From Mesorhizobium sp. NFR06 (GTDB lineage: Bacteria > Pseudomonadota > Alphaproteobacteria > Rhizobiales > Rhizobiaceae), in contig NZ_FOVT01000002.1 in assembly GCF_900115245.1 (NCBI RefSeq), positions 253,005-317,004 of the forward strand: a DNA stretch of 64,000 nt, given 5' to 3'. Below the pieces are notes generated by a model, which had not been told where the DNA came from, did not search any database, and worked only from the letters and a program-made list of their open reading frames with translations. This document shows positions 1 through 8,329 of this stretch, one piece after another. The translations under genes were made by a program, and so were the position numbers. Numbering within the stretch: position 1 is the stretch's first letter; every line of letters begins with the position of its first letter.

Positions 1-47
1 TGTGCAGCAATAGGCGGCGCCGCTGACTTCATTTCCACGGCAGCCAC

Positions 48-1196
48 ATGAAACCTGAGAACGACGCCGCGGCACGTTATTTTTCCGCCATCACGGCGGC
101 ACTGAGCGGGCTGGAAGTGTTCATGCGCGACGATCGCTCGCCGCTCTACCGGCACGGCATCGTCGCCAAGATCGTCGCCGAATACATCGCCCGGCTGGAC
201 AAGTCCTTTGCCTGCTGGCGCAACCGGCTCGGCTTCATGGACACGTTCCGCATTTCGCGCGCCGACAGCGGTTTTCCGGTCTTCCAGAACCTGCTCGAAC
301 TGGAAAACGACCGCCAGCAGGCCGACGCCCGTCTGGCCAACATCCCGCAGGCCGGCGAGCTGCGCGAGGAGATGGCCGACTTCATCCTGCGCCACAAGGA
401 GTTTCCCGCAGCGCTTCAGAAATCGATGGCCGAGCGGCTCTATCTGGAGGACGTCAAGAGCGAGGCGACGTTCGGCCCGTTCACATTGGCGCAGACGGCG
501 AAGGTCTCGGTCAACCCGAAGACCATGCGGCCCTATTATCTCGTCCACTGGGCCTCGTTCGACGGCAGCGCCAACCTGCCGCTGGTCTACATGGTGACGG
601 TCGAGGACTCTTCCGACAACATGGTGCGCCAGCTGGTCGACGGCAGCACGGGCAAACTCAACGAGAGGGTCGATATTCCGCTTCCCGTCGACGGCCTGCT
701 CAACCCCGAGCTTGCGCACCGCTTCGACGACTTCACCGAGAAGAATTCGGCCTACACGCTGTCGCCGGCGACCATCGCGGTCAATCTCGACAAGGATTTC
801 GAGCCGCTGCATCCCAAGCAGTTGCGGCGCGTCGTGCTCGGCCCCTTCTATTCGGCCGGCATCACCGACAACAATTCGACGGTGGCGGAGGTGCTGGCCA
901 AGGTGCGCAAGCCGGAGAACGCCTGGCTGCTGACCTGGACCATCCAGGAGGTCTTCTCCAAGAGCGAGAAGCCCGGCCGCAGGGGGCTGTTTTCCAGCGA
1001 GAAGACGACGCAGGAATTCTTCATCAACACCGACGATCTCGAAGCCGCGCGCCAGGGCGTGTCGAGCTACGAGAACCACGCGCTGATCCCGCACGAGGCC
1101 TACCAGGCGCTCTATGCCGCCGGCGAGGCGCAGAAGATCTTTTCTGGCTACAAGGTCCACATCCTGTCCAACGGACAGGTCATCAGCGACGTATGA
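48..1196 (+). CDS. Uncharacterised 382-aa protein, first gene of AAA ATPase locus
   Basis: I do not recognise a named family. The protein is soluble, with no signal peptide or membrane segment: a helical, acidic N-terminal third (residues 1-150) is followed by a more mixed C-terminal part. An in-frame TGA at 24-26 means the frame cannot start further upstream than this ATG; the ribosome binding site is weak. It ends 25 bp before the start of the large AAA ATPase on the same strand, so the two are probably co-transcribed, and it may be an adaptor or partner of that ATPase. Function unknown; the reading frame itself is well supported by codon bias. Confidence 0.75.
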   Translation: MKPENDAAARYFSAITAALSGLEVFMRDDRSPLYRHGIVAKIVAEYIARLDKSFACWRNRLGFMDTFRISRADSGFPVFQNLLELENDRQQADARLANIPQAGELREEMADFILRHKEFPAALQKSMAERLYLEDVKSEATFGPFTLAQTAKVSVNPKTMRPYYLVHWASFDGSANLPLVYMVTVEDSSDNMVRQLVDGSTGKLNERVDIPLPVDGLLNPELAHRFDDFTEKNSAYTLSPATIAVNLDKDFEPLHPKQLRRVVLGPFYSAGITDNNSTVAEVLAKVRKPENAWLLTWTIQEVFSKSEKPGRRGLFSSEKTTQEFFINTDDLEAARQGVSSYENHALIPHEAYQALYAAGEAQKIFSGYKVHILSNGQVISDV

Positions 1197-1221
1197 CCGT
1201 CGAAACCGCGGAGCATCCTTC

Positions 1222-3126
1222 ATGGACACCGGCCTGACCACGATTTCGGAAGCCGCCATCGAAAAGCACCGCACCACCGCGCAGAGCTTCATCACCCGCA
1301 TCGTCGTGCTGGAGGATCCGTCGCGCGAATCCGGCACGGCGCTTGCCGGCACCAACCGCCGCTTCGTCTCGACCGTCTCGGTCGGCTCGGTGCGCCGCAC
1401 CCGCGAGGTCGAGCTCTCGAAGACCGTCGGAGCGATCCATCCCGACGACCAGTTGATGACCATTCCGCAACACACGCTTCTCTACCGCGCCCGGCGCGGC
1501 CTGGCGATCGCGCTCGCCATTTCGGATGTCTTCGCCGAAGGCTCCGACCTCGAGAGCCTGCAGGCGAAGAACGTCCGCGCGCCGCTCGAAGGCGACGAGG
1601 CGGCGACGTTTAAGAAGCTTCTGTCGGCCTCGGCTTATGTTTCGGCCTTCAGCCTCGCCTCTTACCTTTTCCAGCTGATCGACAGCGACGGCGAGGCGCC
1701 GAACGACATCCCCGAGCCCGATTTCCTGTTCGATACGCCGCAGGACGCGGTGAAGTCGATTGTCGCAGGCTTGGACAAGGCGATCGCCGGCTCGAAGGAC
1801 GATACCGACCTGACGACGCGGGCGCGCGCCTTTGCCCGCGTCGCCATCGACGGGCTTTTGGCGCGCAAGGGTCGCTTCGACGGCATCGGCCCGTTCGAAA
1901 ACGCGCATATCCGCATCGATGTCGACGACTTCACCCTCGACGGCTTCGACGTCGCGCCCGGCAAGCGCGCCAAGCCGCTGGTGATGACCTTCAAGAAACC
2001 CGAAGAGGTTGTCGGCAATCACATCGCCAAATTCCAGTCGGTCAGGCTGGCCAAGATGCTGATGGCCTACGACTTCGAGCGCGAGCTGAACCCCTTCGTC
2101 GAGCTCGGCGGCTTCCTCTTCACCTTCATCGGCGACGGCGCGCCCGGCACCGGCAAGACGACGCTGATCCAGATGATCGCCGGCCTCGTCAACGGCTACT
2201 GCCAGGTCGCCGGCTATCCCTTCGCCTACGAGAATTTCGGCGTCGACCAGATCTCGTCCTACCAGGGCAAGTCGGGCCAGAACTGCCGCCAGTTCATCAA
2301 CAACGTGCTCAACCCGCGCGCCATCGGCTTCGGCACCATCGACGACATCGACCAGGTGGCGGCGCGCCGCTCCGACGACCGCGCATCGGCCGGCCAGCAG
2401 GAAATCACCGGCGTGCTGATGGACGCCTTCGCCGGCGCCTCGACAGTGGTGCGCGGCAACTGCGCCTTCGGCATGTTTTCCAACTATCCGGAAAATGTCG
2501 ACGATGCGCTGCGCCAGCGCGCCGGCGCGCGCTGGCTGGTCGACGGGCCGCAGACCCGCGACGACTATATCGACATCTTCGTGCTGCTTGCCGGCAAGAA
2601 CCACAAGATCCCGCTGGGCGAGCACGAGCTCTACGCCGCGCAGGAGATTCAGCGTGCCGTTGCCGAGGCCTATGTAGAGCATGAGAAGCCCCAGGAAGAC
2701 GGACTGATGAAGGTCTATGAGCGCTACATGAAGGAGAATGGCGCGCCGAAGACCATGGCCGATGTCGGCACCTACCTGCACATGATCAAGGACGCCGAGC
2801 CCCGCTTCACCGGCCGCGCCATCAAGAACGTCACCGACGCCATCAAGATGCGCGCCATGGACATCGAGCTGCCGGACGACTGGTTCGAAAAGCCGGAAGC
2901 CTTCATGCACAAGAGCTACGACGACAAGAAAGCGATGATCGAGGAATTGCGCGGGCCGTTCTCGATGGACATGGTGATGCAGGAGATCAATCGCTACGCC
3001 GATTCCGAGTTCCGTTATTCCGACAAATCCGACGACGCGGCGGTGGAGAAGCTCCTGCGCGACGCGCGGCTGCGCGAGCGCGCTGCGCGCGAGATGGAGG
3101 AGTTGAAGAAGAAGGGGCTGTGGTGA
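1222..3126 (+). CDS. Large AAA-type ATPase (634 aa)
   Basis: The protein carries a clear Walker A motif, GDGAPGTGKTT, starting near residue 304, and a Walker B-like stretch, GFGTIDDID, near residues 369-375. A helical region of about 300 residues lies before the ATPase core, and a charged helical tail (RERAAREMEELKKKG) ends the protein. The frame is open further upstream, but the ATG at 1222 is preferred because it follows the preceding gene by 25 bp. The family is AAA/MoxR-like in general appearance, but I cannot name a subfamily. It sits between two uncharacterised proteins and upstream of a DUF2333 membrane protein, so an ATP-driven remodelling role at the envelope is an inference only. 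Confidence 0.8.
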   Translation: MDTGLTTISEAAIEKHRTTAQSFITRIVVLEDPSRESGTALAGTNRRFVSTVSVGSVRRTREVELSKTVGAIHPDDQLMTIPQHTLLYRARRGLAIALAISDVFAEGSDLESLQAKNVRAPLEGDEAATFKKLLSASAYVSAFSLASYLFQLIDSDGEAPNDIPEPDFLFDTPQDAVKSIVAGLDKAIAGSKDDTDLTTRARAFARVAIDGLLARKGRFDGIGPFENAHIRIDVDDFTLDGFDVAPGKRAKPLVMTFKKPEEVVGNHIAKFQSVRLAKMLMAYDFERELNPFVELGGFLFTFIGDGAPGTGKTTLIQMIAGLVNGYCQVAGYPFAYENFGVDQISSYQGKSGQNCRQFINNVLNPRAIGFGTIDDIDQVAARRSDDRASAGQQEITGVLMDAFAGASTVVRGNCAFGMFSNYPENVDDALRQRAGARWLVDGPQTRDDYIDIFVLLAGKNHKIPLGEHELYAAQEIQRAVAEAYVEHEKPQEDGLMKVYERYMKENGAPKTMADVGTYLHMIKDAEPRFTGRAIKNVTDAIKMRAMDIELPDDWFEKPEAFMHKSYDDKKAMIEELRGPFSMDMVMQEINRYADSEFRYSDKSDDAAVEKLLRDARLRERAAREMEELKKKGLW

Positions 3127-3130
3127 TCTT

Positions 3131-3179
3131 CCTTCTCCCCGTTCACGGGGAGAAGGTGCCCGAAGGGCGGATGAGGGGC
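3131..3179 (+). repeat. Left 49-bp inverted repeat of DUF559 unit
   Basis: This 49-bp sequence is repeated perfectly in inverted orientation at 3612-3660. It begins with a strong hairpin, with arms ccttctcccc and ggggagaagg around a 6-nt loop (3131-3156), followed by a smaller gccc-gaa-gggc hairpin and atgagggg. It starts 4 bp after the stop codon of the AAA ATPase gene. Confidence 0.9.
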
Positions 3180-3185
3180 AGCGCC

Positions 3186-3668
3186 ATGCGCGGTGGAAAT
3201 GAGCCAAAGGTTACGAGAGCCCGTGAGCTGCGGAAGGTCGAAAATGATGCCGAGCAAAGACTGTGGCACGAACTGCGCGGACGGCGATTGAATGGGCACA
3301 AGTTTGTTCGCCAATTACCGATTGGCCCCTATTTCGCGGACTTCGCCTGCCGTGAAGCCAACCTGGTCGTGGAAGTCGACGGGAGCCAACATGCGGGTCG
3401 ATCTCGGGATCGATACAGGGATGAAACGATGAATCGCAACGGTTGGTCAGTGTTGAGAGTTTGGCACTCGGATGTTTTGACCAGCCTTTCGAGCGTGCTG
3501 GATACCATTGTTGCAGCACTGGATGGGTCGGCTGGATCGCAAGATGATTGGTGTCGATGCGAAATTTCTGCCGGTCGCAAACCCGGAGCGAGGATGATGA
3601 GTGTCTGCGCCGCCCCTCATCCGCCCTTCGGGCACCTTCTCCCCGTGAACGGGGAGAAGGAAAGATGA
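3186..3668 (+). CDS. DUF559 (Vsr-like endonuclease fold) protein inside inverted repeats
   Basis: The 160-aa product shows the DUF559 pattern: an N-terminal RELRKVENDAEQRLWHELRG helix, then PIGPYFADFACREANLVVEV-type strands with DF and EVDG acidic residues, QH, and a C-terminal RVWHSDVL stretch. Known family members share the restriction-endonuclease/Vsr fold. The ORF can also start at 3171 or at a GTG at 3120; both starts would be encoded by the left repeat. Its last 18 or so residues (PHPPFGHLLPVNGEKER) are encoded by the right repeat, so the gene fits the repeat-bounded unit exactly. It lies between two genes that otherwise look like one operon and overlaps the next gene's start by 4 bp. 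Nuclease activity is inferred from the fold. Confidence 0.8.
   Translation: MRGGNEPKVTRARELRKVENDAEQRLWHELRGRRLNGHKFVRQLPIGPYFADFACREANLVVEVDGSQHAGRSRDRYRDETMNRNGWSVLRVWHSDVLTSLSSVLDTIVAALDGSAGSQDDWCRCEISAGRKPGARMMSVCAAPHPPFGHLLPVNGEKER
3612..3660 (-). repeat. Right 49-bp inverted repeat of DUF559 unit
   Basis: This is the exact reverse complement of 3131-3179 over 49 bp; similarity continues for a few more bases with single mismatches on both sides. It encodes the last residues of the DUF559 frame and ends 4 bp before the ATG of the next gene, so its terminal ggggagaagg probably also serves as that gene's ribosome binding site. Confidence 0.9.
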
Positions 3669-4969
3669 AAGCCGCCAAAAAACCCGATCTCCTGCGCGAC
3701 AACGAGCTGATCTACGGCAGGCTGCTCACCGTCGACGAACCGCATCTCGTCCAGCGTTACAACAAGGCGCTTGCCGCGTTCGGTCTTCAACCCTCCAAGC
3801 TTGCGAGCTTCCAGATCGACCGCACCGGCTTCTCGCCCGAAATCGCCGAGGAGTGCGGCGACTACGACTATCTCGATCCCAATGAAGTCAACCGCCGCTT
3901 CATCATCCTGACGCCGTCGCAGATCGACCTGCCTGTCGTGCACACCGCCTTTTCGAACACCTCGCAGCTGATGTTCGAGTTCATGTCGAAGAACCAGCGC
4001 GCCATCGACGCGCTGACCATCAAGGACGTGATCTACGGCGAGATCGAGGATGCGGTCCCCAAGGTCAACGACATCGAGGACCTGCTGTCGATCAACCAGG
4101 TCGAATTCAAGGTTCTGTCGGCCGAGGACGTGCTGGGCAAGGCGGCCGAGCTGGGCAAGCTCGTCGACCGGCTGAAGCAGGAGCCCGACGCCTGGCGCGA
4201 CAATGCAATGCTCGAGCGCATGGTCGACCTCGCCAAGGTCTGCGGCGACATCCGCGAGAACGCGCTGGTGCCCGACCAGGTGATCTTCCGCCACAACGCC
4301 TACTGGACCAGCCATTTCGGCGGGCTCTACGTGTTTGTCGACCCCGACATGACGACGGTGATCAGCGATCCCGCGGCTCCCGGCTTCCGCCGCTCACGCC
4401 CCTGGCAAGTGAGCTATCTGTCGATCAACGACGCCGACAAGGTGTTCCGCTTCCTCGCCGCCACCGGGCGCCTCGACCTGCCGCGCGCTTCATGGATCGA
4501 GACTTCCGGCTATCTCGAACATCGCGCCGAAATGGTCGTGCGCGCGCTGATCCGAGAGGCCGAGCCCAACCGCAATTTGACCGATGTCGACAAGGTCTGG
4601 CTGCAGACCTGGATCCACGGCCATGCCGACCTGATCGCCCAGGACGGAAACTTTCCCTTCCTCAACGCCGCCAAGCGCGAGATCGCCCAGTTCGGCCATC
4701 TCAAGATCGAGGATGTGCCGCCACGCCAGCGCTTTCTGGTGGTCCGCGCCAAGCCCGATCATCCCGACGCCTGGCTGGCCAATCAGCTGATCTCGGATTT
4801 CGTGCCGCAGGACTTCGTTTCGCGCTACGTCTTCAACAAGCCGGGCTTCTACAAGGATTATGATGGCTTTAGCGACGCCTGGCGCGCGCATGTTGTGGAC
4901 GTTCTGAAAACCACATATTTGAAGGACAAGGCTGCGTTCCGCACGCGCCTTTACGGCTTGACGGACTAG
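3665..4969 (+). CDS. Uncharacterised 434-aa protein of AAA ATPase locus
   Basis: A soluble protein with no recognisable signal or membrane segment. It is rich in aromatic and acidic residues, with an N-terminal LLTVDEPHLVQRYNKALAAF helix and a C-terminal half containing VRALIREAEPNRNL and RFLVVRAKPDHPDAW. I cannot assign a domain with confidence. The ATG at 3665 is chosen because the right repeat of the DUF559 unit places a purine-rich ggggagaagg 4 bp upstream; the frame is open further upstream only through the repeat. It is followed by a DUF2333 gene on the same strand, and I infer that it belongs to the same functional locus as the upstream ATPase, now separated from it by the DUF559 insertion. 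Confidence 0.7.
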   Translation: MKAAKKPDLLRDNELIYGRLLTVDEPHLVQRYNKALAAFGLQPSKLASFQIDRTGFSPEIAEECGDYDYLDPNEVNRRFIILTPSQIDLPVVHTAFSNTSQLMFEFMSKNQRAIDALTIKDVIYGEIEDAVPKVNDIEDLLSINQVEFKVLSAEDVLGKAAELGKLVDRLKQEPDAWRDNAMLERMVDLAKVCGDIRENALVPDQVIFRHNAYWTSHFGGLYVFVDPDMTTVISDPAAPGFRRSRPWQVSYLSINDADKVFRFLAATGRLDLPRASWIETSGYLEHRAEMVVRALIREAEPNRNLTDVDKVWLQTWIHGHADLIAQDGNFPFLNAAKREIAQFGHLKIEDVPPRQRFLVVRAKPDHPDAWLANQLISDFVPQDFVSRYVFNKPGFYKDYDGFSDAWRAHVVDVLKTTYLKDKAAFRTRLYGLTD

Positions 4970-4995
4970 AACGAAATGAATCGTCATTCCGTTCT
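4968..4995. terminator. Inverted repeat at gene end, possible terminator
   Basis: Arms agaacgaaatga and tcattccgttct (one mismatch over 12 bp) enclose a 4-nt loop. The hairpin begins inside the stop codon of the 434-aa gene and is followed by an AT-rich stretch (aacttattgtttt), so it may terminate or attenuate transcription before the DUF2333 gene. There is no clean T-run. Confidence 0.4.
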
Positions 4996-5072
4996 AACTT
5001 ATTGTTTTGGCGCGTGATGTTATCCGAAAAATCTGCAACATTTTGGCATCATACTGAGGGGTGACGACAGCC

Positions 5073-6197
5073 ATGCTAGACCCGATCGTGAACTTCTTCA
5101 CCCGGATCTTCCAATGGATCGGCCGCGGCATCGGCTTCATCATCGGCGCCATCCTGTGGCCGTTCATGTGGGTTGGCCGCTGGTATGGCCAGCGCGGCTG
5201 GATCCTCAAGGCTGTGGTCGGTCTTGCCGTTCTGGTGCTGATCGGCCTCTACGCCAACTTCTTCTACGCCACGCAGTGGTGGAACAATTTCAACCCGAAC
5301 TATCCCGACACCTACACCTTCGAGAAGCGCAATGTGTCGGCCGGCGAGCAGGTTTCGGCCGGCACCGGCACCGATACGGCCAAGACCTGCGGCAACTCGG
5401 CGATCGCCCAGGTGGCGGCCGATCTGACGGATTTCAACGTCAACCAGAACGCCTGGATCTCCTCGATGATCCTCTACAAGCTCGGTCTGTTCGGCATCGA
5501 CTGGGACCACACGCCCTGGATGGACAACAAGGCCTCCTTCCAGCGCGGCATCAACCAGGCGGTGCGGCGCACCGCGACCGAGCTTGCCGACAATCTCGGC
5601 CGGGTGCGCACCACCTCGCAGATCGACGCCGACCTGCAGGACGCGCGCGGCAATCTGCAATTCGACGAATACACCTGGTATTTCGGTCTGAACCCGTTTG
5701 GCCCCAAGACGCCGACGCCAAGCTACTATCGTGACGCGGTGCGCAAGCTGCGCTCCTTCAATGCCCGTCTCGCCACTTGCCAGGCGACCTTCGACGCCCG
5801 TGCCGACAATCTCAAGCAGTATATCGACCGCATCGCTTCGGACATCGGCTCGACCTCGGCGATCCTCAAGGAGCGCGCCGAAAACCATAACAATGGCTGG
5901 TTCGATACCCGCGCCGACGATCGCTTCTGGTTCGCCTACGGCCAGCTCTACGCCTATTACGGCCTGATGAAGGGCGCCCAGGCCGACTTCGATGACGTGA
6001 TCAAGGAAAAGCACCTGCAGAGCTTGTGGGACACGATGGATTCGCAATTTGTCTCGGCCCTGCGCATCCAGCCTTTCATCATCGCCAATGGCCGCGAGGA
6101 TGGCTGGCTGTTGCCGACGCATCTGACGACGATGGGCTTCTACATCCTGCGCGTGCGCTCCAACATGGTCGAGATCAGCAACGTGCTGACGCAGTAG
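5073..6197 (+). CDS. DUF2333 family inner-membrane protein
   Basis: The 374-aa product begins with an amphipathic, Trp- and Gly-rich segment (residues 5-38) and a clear membrane helix, ILKAVVGLAVLVLIGLYANF, around residues 45-64. A large region presumed to lie outside the cytoplasm follows, with NFNPNYPDTYTF, WFAYGQLYAYYGLMKG and DGWLLPTHLTTMGFYILR. These features fit the DUF2333 family, whose function is unknown. The ATG at 5073 is taken because the gaggggt box at 5055-5061 is spaced about 11 nt from it; a GTG at 5061 is the alternative. It is the last gene of the AAA ATPase locus and the only one with a membrane anchor. Confidence 0.8.
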   Translation: MLDPIVNFFTRIFQWIGRGIGFIIGAILWPFMWVGRWYGQRGWILKAVVGLAVLVLIGLYANFFYATQWWNNFNPNYPDTYTFEKRNVSAGEQVSAGTGTDTAKTCGNSAIAQVAADLTDFNVNQNAWISSMILYKLGLFGIDWDHTPWMDNKASFQRGINQAVRRTATELADNLGRVRTTSQIDADLQDARGNLQFDEYTWYFGLNPFGPKTPTPSYYRDAVRKLRSFNARLATCQATFDARADNLKQYIDRIASDIGSTSAILKERAENHNNGWFDTRADDRFWFAYGQLYAYYGLMKGAQADFDDVIKEKHLQSLWDTMDSQFVSALRIQPFIIANGREDGWLLPTHLTTMGFYILRVRSNMVEISNVLTQ

Positions 6198-6515
6198 CGG
6201 CGTCTTGAGACAACAGGCCGATGGCGGAATTGCGCCGTCGCCTCTGTCGCTTTTCGCGTATTCAGCGGCTGTTTTGAGACGGCGGAACGGTTTGTGCTCT
6301 GGCTTCTATACGCCGCTAACAACCGGGCGCCAATGACCCGAGGAGGGTCGGACCGGGAACAGCCATTTCTTTCTTTGCAGGAAACATAGTTGCATGAAAG
6401 TTGACGCCGTGGCAGCGACAGGGTTAGAAAATGCCCCTGCGCCCATGTGGCGTTTCGAACATGCACAAAAGATCAAAACCGTCCCTTCCACCGCCCAATC
6501 CAGAGGAAAGCCGTC
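6198..6515 (+). other. 318-bp gap upstream of fhs
   Basis: No convincing gene is present. The stretch must hold the fhs promoter and leader. It contains several short GC-rich dyads and a T-rich stretch near 6365, but I see no conserved riboswitch core. A purine-rich gaggaaag at 6502-6509 is the fhs ribosome binding site. Confidence 0.5.
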
Positions 6516-8195
6516 ATGGCCGAAGTGAAGTCCGACATCGAGATCGCGCGCGGCGCCAAGAAAAAGCAGATCCAGGAGATCGGCGCCAAGATCGGCATCC
6601 CGACCGAGCATCTCCTGCCCTATGGCCATGACAAGGCGAAGGTCTCGGCCGAGTTCATCAAGTCGGTGAAAGACAGGAAGGACGGCAAGCTGATCCTGGT
6701 CACCGCGATCAACCCGACGCCTGCCGGCGAAGGCAAGACGACCACCACGGTCGGCCTCGGCGACGGCCTGAACCGCATCGGCAAGAAGGCCATCGTCTGC
6801 ATCCGCGAAGCCTCGCTCGGTCCGAATTTCGGCATGAAGGGCGGTGCGGCCGGCGGCGGCCTCGCCCAGGTGGTGCCGATGGAGGACATGAACCTTCATT
6901 TCACCGGCGACTTCCACGCCATCACCACCGCCCACAACCTGCTCTCGGCGCTGATCGACAACCACATCTACTGGGGCAACGAGCTCGGCATCGACACCCG
7001 CCGTGTCGTCTGGCGCCGCGTCATGGACATGAACGACCGGGCGCTGCGCGAGATCATCTCCTCGCTGGGCGGCGTCGCCAACGGTTTTCCGCGCGAAGCC
7101 GGCTTCGACATCACCGTCGCCTCGGAAGTGATGGCGATCCTCTGCCTCGCCACTGACCTCAAGGACCTCGAGAAGCGCCTGGGCGACATCATCGTCGCCT
7201 ATCGTCGCGACAAGTCGCCGGTCTATGCCCGCGACCTCAAGGCCGACGGCGCGATGGCGGTGCTCTTGAAGGACGCCATGCAGCCCAACCTCGTGCAGAC
7301 GCTGGAGAACAACCCGGCCTTCGTGCATGGCGGCCCATTCGCCAACATCGCGCATGGCTGCAACTCGGTCGTCGCCACCACGACGGCGCTGAAGCTTGCC
7401 GACTACGTCGTCACCGAAGCCGGCTTCGGTGCCGACCTCGGTGCCGAAAAGTTCTTCGACATCAAGTGCCGCAAGGCGGGCTTGAAGCCGTCGGCCGCCG
7501 TCATCGTCGCCACCGTGCGCGCCATGAAGATGAACGGCGGCGTCAAGAAGGAAGAGCTCGGCAAGGAGAACATCGAGGCGGTCAAGAAGGGCTGCCTCAA
7601 TCTCGGCCGCCACATCGAGAACGTGCACCAGTTCGGCGTGCCGGTGGTGGTGGCGATCAACCACTTCACCACCGACACCGAAACCGAGATCCAGGCGATG
7701 AAGGATTTCGTCAAGGCGCAGGGCGCCGAGGCGATCCTGTGCAAGCATTGGGCGCAGGGCTCAGCCGGCATCGAGGATCTGGCGAAGAAGGTGGTCGAGA
7801 TCGCCGAATCCGGCGCCTCGCAGTTCTCGCCGCTCTATCCCGACGACATGCCGCTGTTCGAGAAGGTCAACACCATCGTCAAGCGCATCTACCGCGGTGA
7901 CGAGGCGATTGCCGACAAGTCGATCCGCGACCAGCTGCATGCCTGGGAGCAGGCCGGCTACGGCAACCTGCCGGTCTGCATGGCCAAGACTCAGTACTCC
8001 TTCTCGACCGACCCGAACCTGCGCGGCGCGCCGACCGGCCACACCGTGCCGGTGCGCGAGGTCAGGCTCGCGGCCGGCGCCGGCTTCGTCGTCATCATCT
8101 GCGGCGAGATCATGACCATGCCTGGTCTTCCCAAGGCCCCGTCCTCGGAAAAGATCTTCCTCAACGAACAGGATCAGATCGAGGGCCTGTTCTAG
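6516..8195 (+). CDS. fhs: Formate--tetrahydrofolate ligase
   Basis: The 559-aa product matches the formyltetrahydrofolate synthetase family over its full length (usual size 555-560 aa). The ATP-binding loop [15 protein letters not shown] lies at residues 66-80, followed by the family signatures [16 protein letters not shown] and [20 protein letters not shown]. The enzyme makes 10-formyl-THF from formate, THF and ATP in the cytoplasm, feeding purine synthesis, fMet-tRNA and one-carbon metabolism. The ATG at 6516, with gaggaaag 6 nt upstream, is chosen over the longer frame. A repeat element starts directly after the stop, followed by a rho-independent terminator, so it is probably monocistronic. 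Confidence 0.97.
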   Translation: MAEVKSDIEIARGAKKKQIQEIGAKIGIPTEHLLPYGHDKAKVSAEFIKSVKDRKDGKLILVTAINPTPAGEGKTTTTVGLGDGLNRIGKKAIVCIREASLGPNFGMKGGAAGGGLAQVVPMEDMNLHFTGDFHAITTAHNLLSALIDNHIYWGNELGIDTRRVVWRRVMDMNDRALREIISSLGGVANGFPREAGFDITVASEVMAILCLATDLKDLEKRLGDIIVAYRRDKSPVYARDLKADGAMAVLLKDAMQPNLVQTLENNPAFVHGGPFANIAHGCNSVVATTTALKLADYVVTEAGFGADLGAEKFFDIKCRKAGLKPSAAVIVATVRAMKMNGGVKKEELGKENIEAVKKGCLNLGRHIENVHQFGVPVVVAINHFTTDTETEIQAMKDFVKAQGAEAILCKHWAQGSAGIEDLAKKVVEIAESGASQFSPLYPDDMPLFEKVNTIVKRIYRGDEAIADKSIRDQLHAWEQAGYGNLPVCMAKTQYSFSTDPNLRGAPTGHTVPVREVRLAAGAGFVVIICGEIMTMPGLPKAPSSEKIFLNEQDQIEGLF

Positions 8196-8258
8196 GGCAA
8201 TTCCAGGAAACAAAGAGATGGAGCGGGTCGCCATTTCCATGAAACGGTGAAACGCGCT
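8196..8258 (+). repeat. Dispersed repeat family C, short copy after fhs stop
   Basis: This copy lacks the middle of the element: caattccaggaaa is joined directly to caaagagatggagcg, ending with the hairpin cgccatttcc/atgaaacggtg. Other copies in the window are at 27862, 31887, 38704 and 39735. It starts at the first base after the fhs stop codon. Confidence 0.75.
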
Positions 8259-8286
8259 AAGCATCCAGCAGACTAGGAATGATCAA

Positions 8287-8316
8287 GGGCGTCGCGCTAT
8301 CGCGGCGCCCTTTTTG
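8287..8316 (+). terminator. Rho-independent terminator of fhs
   Basis: Stem gggcgtcgcg / cgcggcgccc (one G:T pair) with a ctat loop, directly followed by ttttt. The orientation fits termination of the plus-strand fhs transcript, just before a convergent gene. Confidence 0.85.
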
Positions 8317-8329
8317 CTTGCCGGATCCC

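Noticed and set aside
1183..3207. 674-aa open frame on the minus strand across the AAA ATPase gene
   Set aside because: Mirror frame of a GC-rich real gene; composition is Arg/Ala/Leu/Val-biased with no motif, while the plus strand carries a Walker A site.
6198..6515. Possible riboswitch upstream of fhs
   Set aside because: I looked for a folate- or ZTP-type core; dyads exist but no conserved core could be matched by eye.
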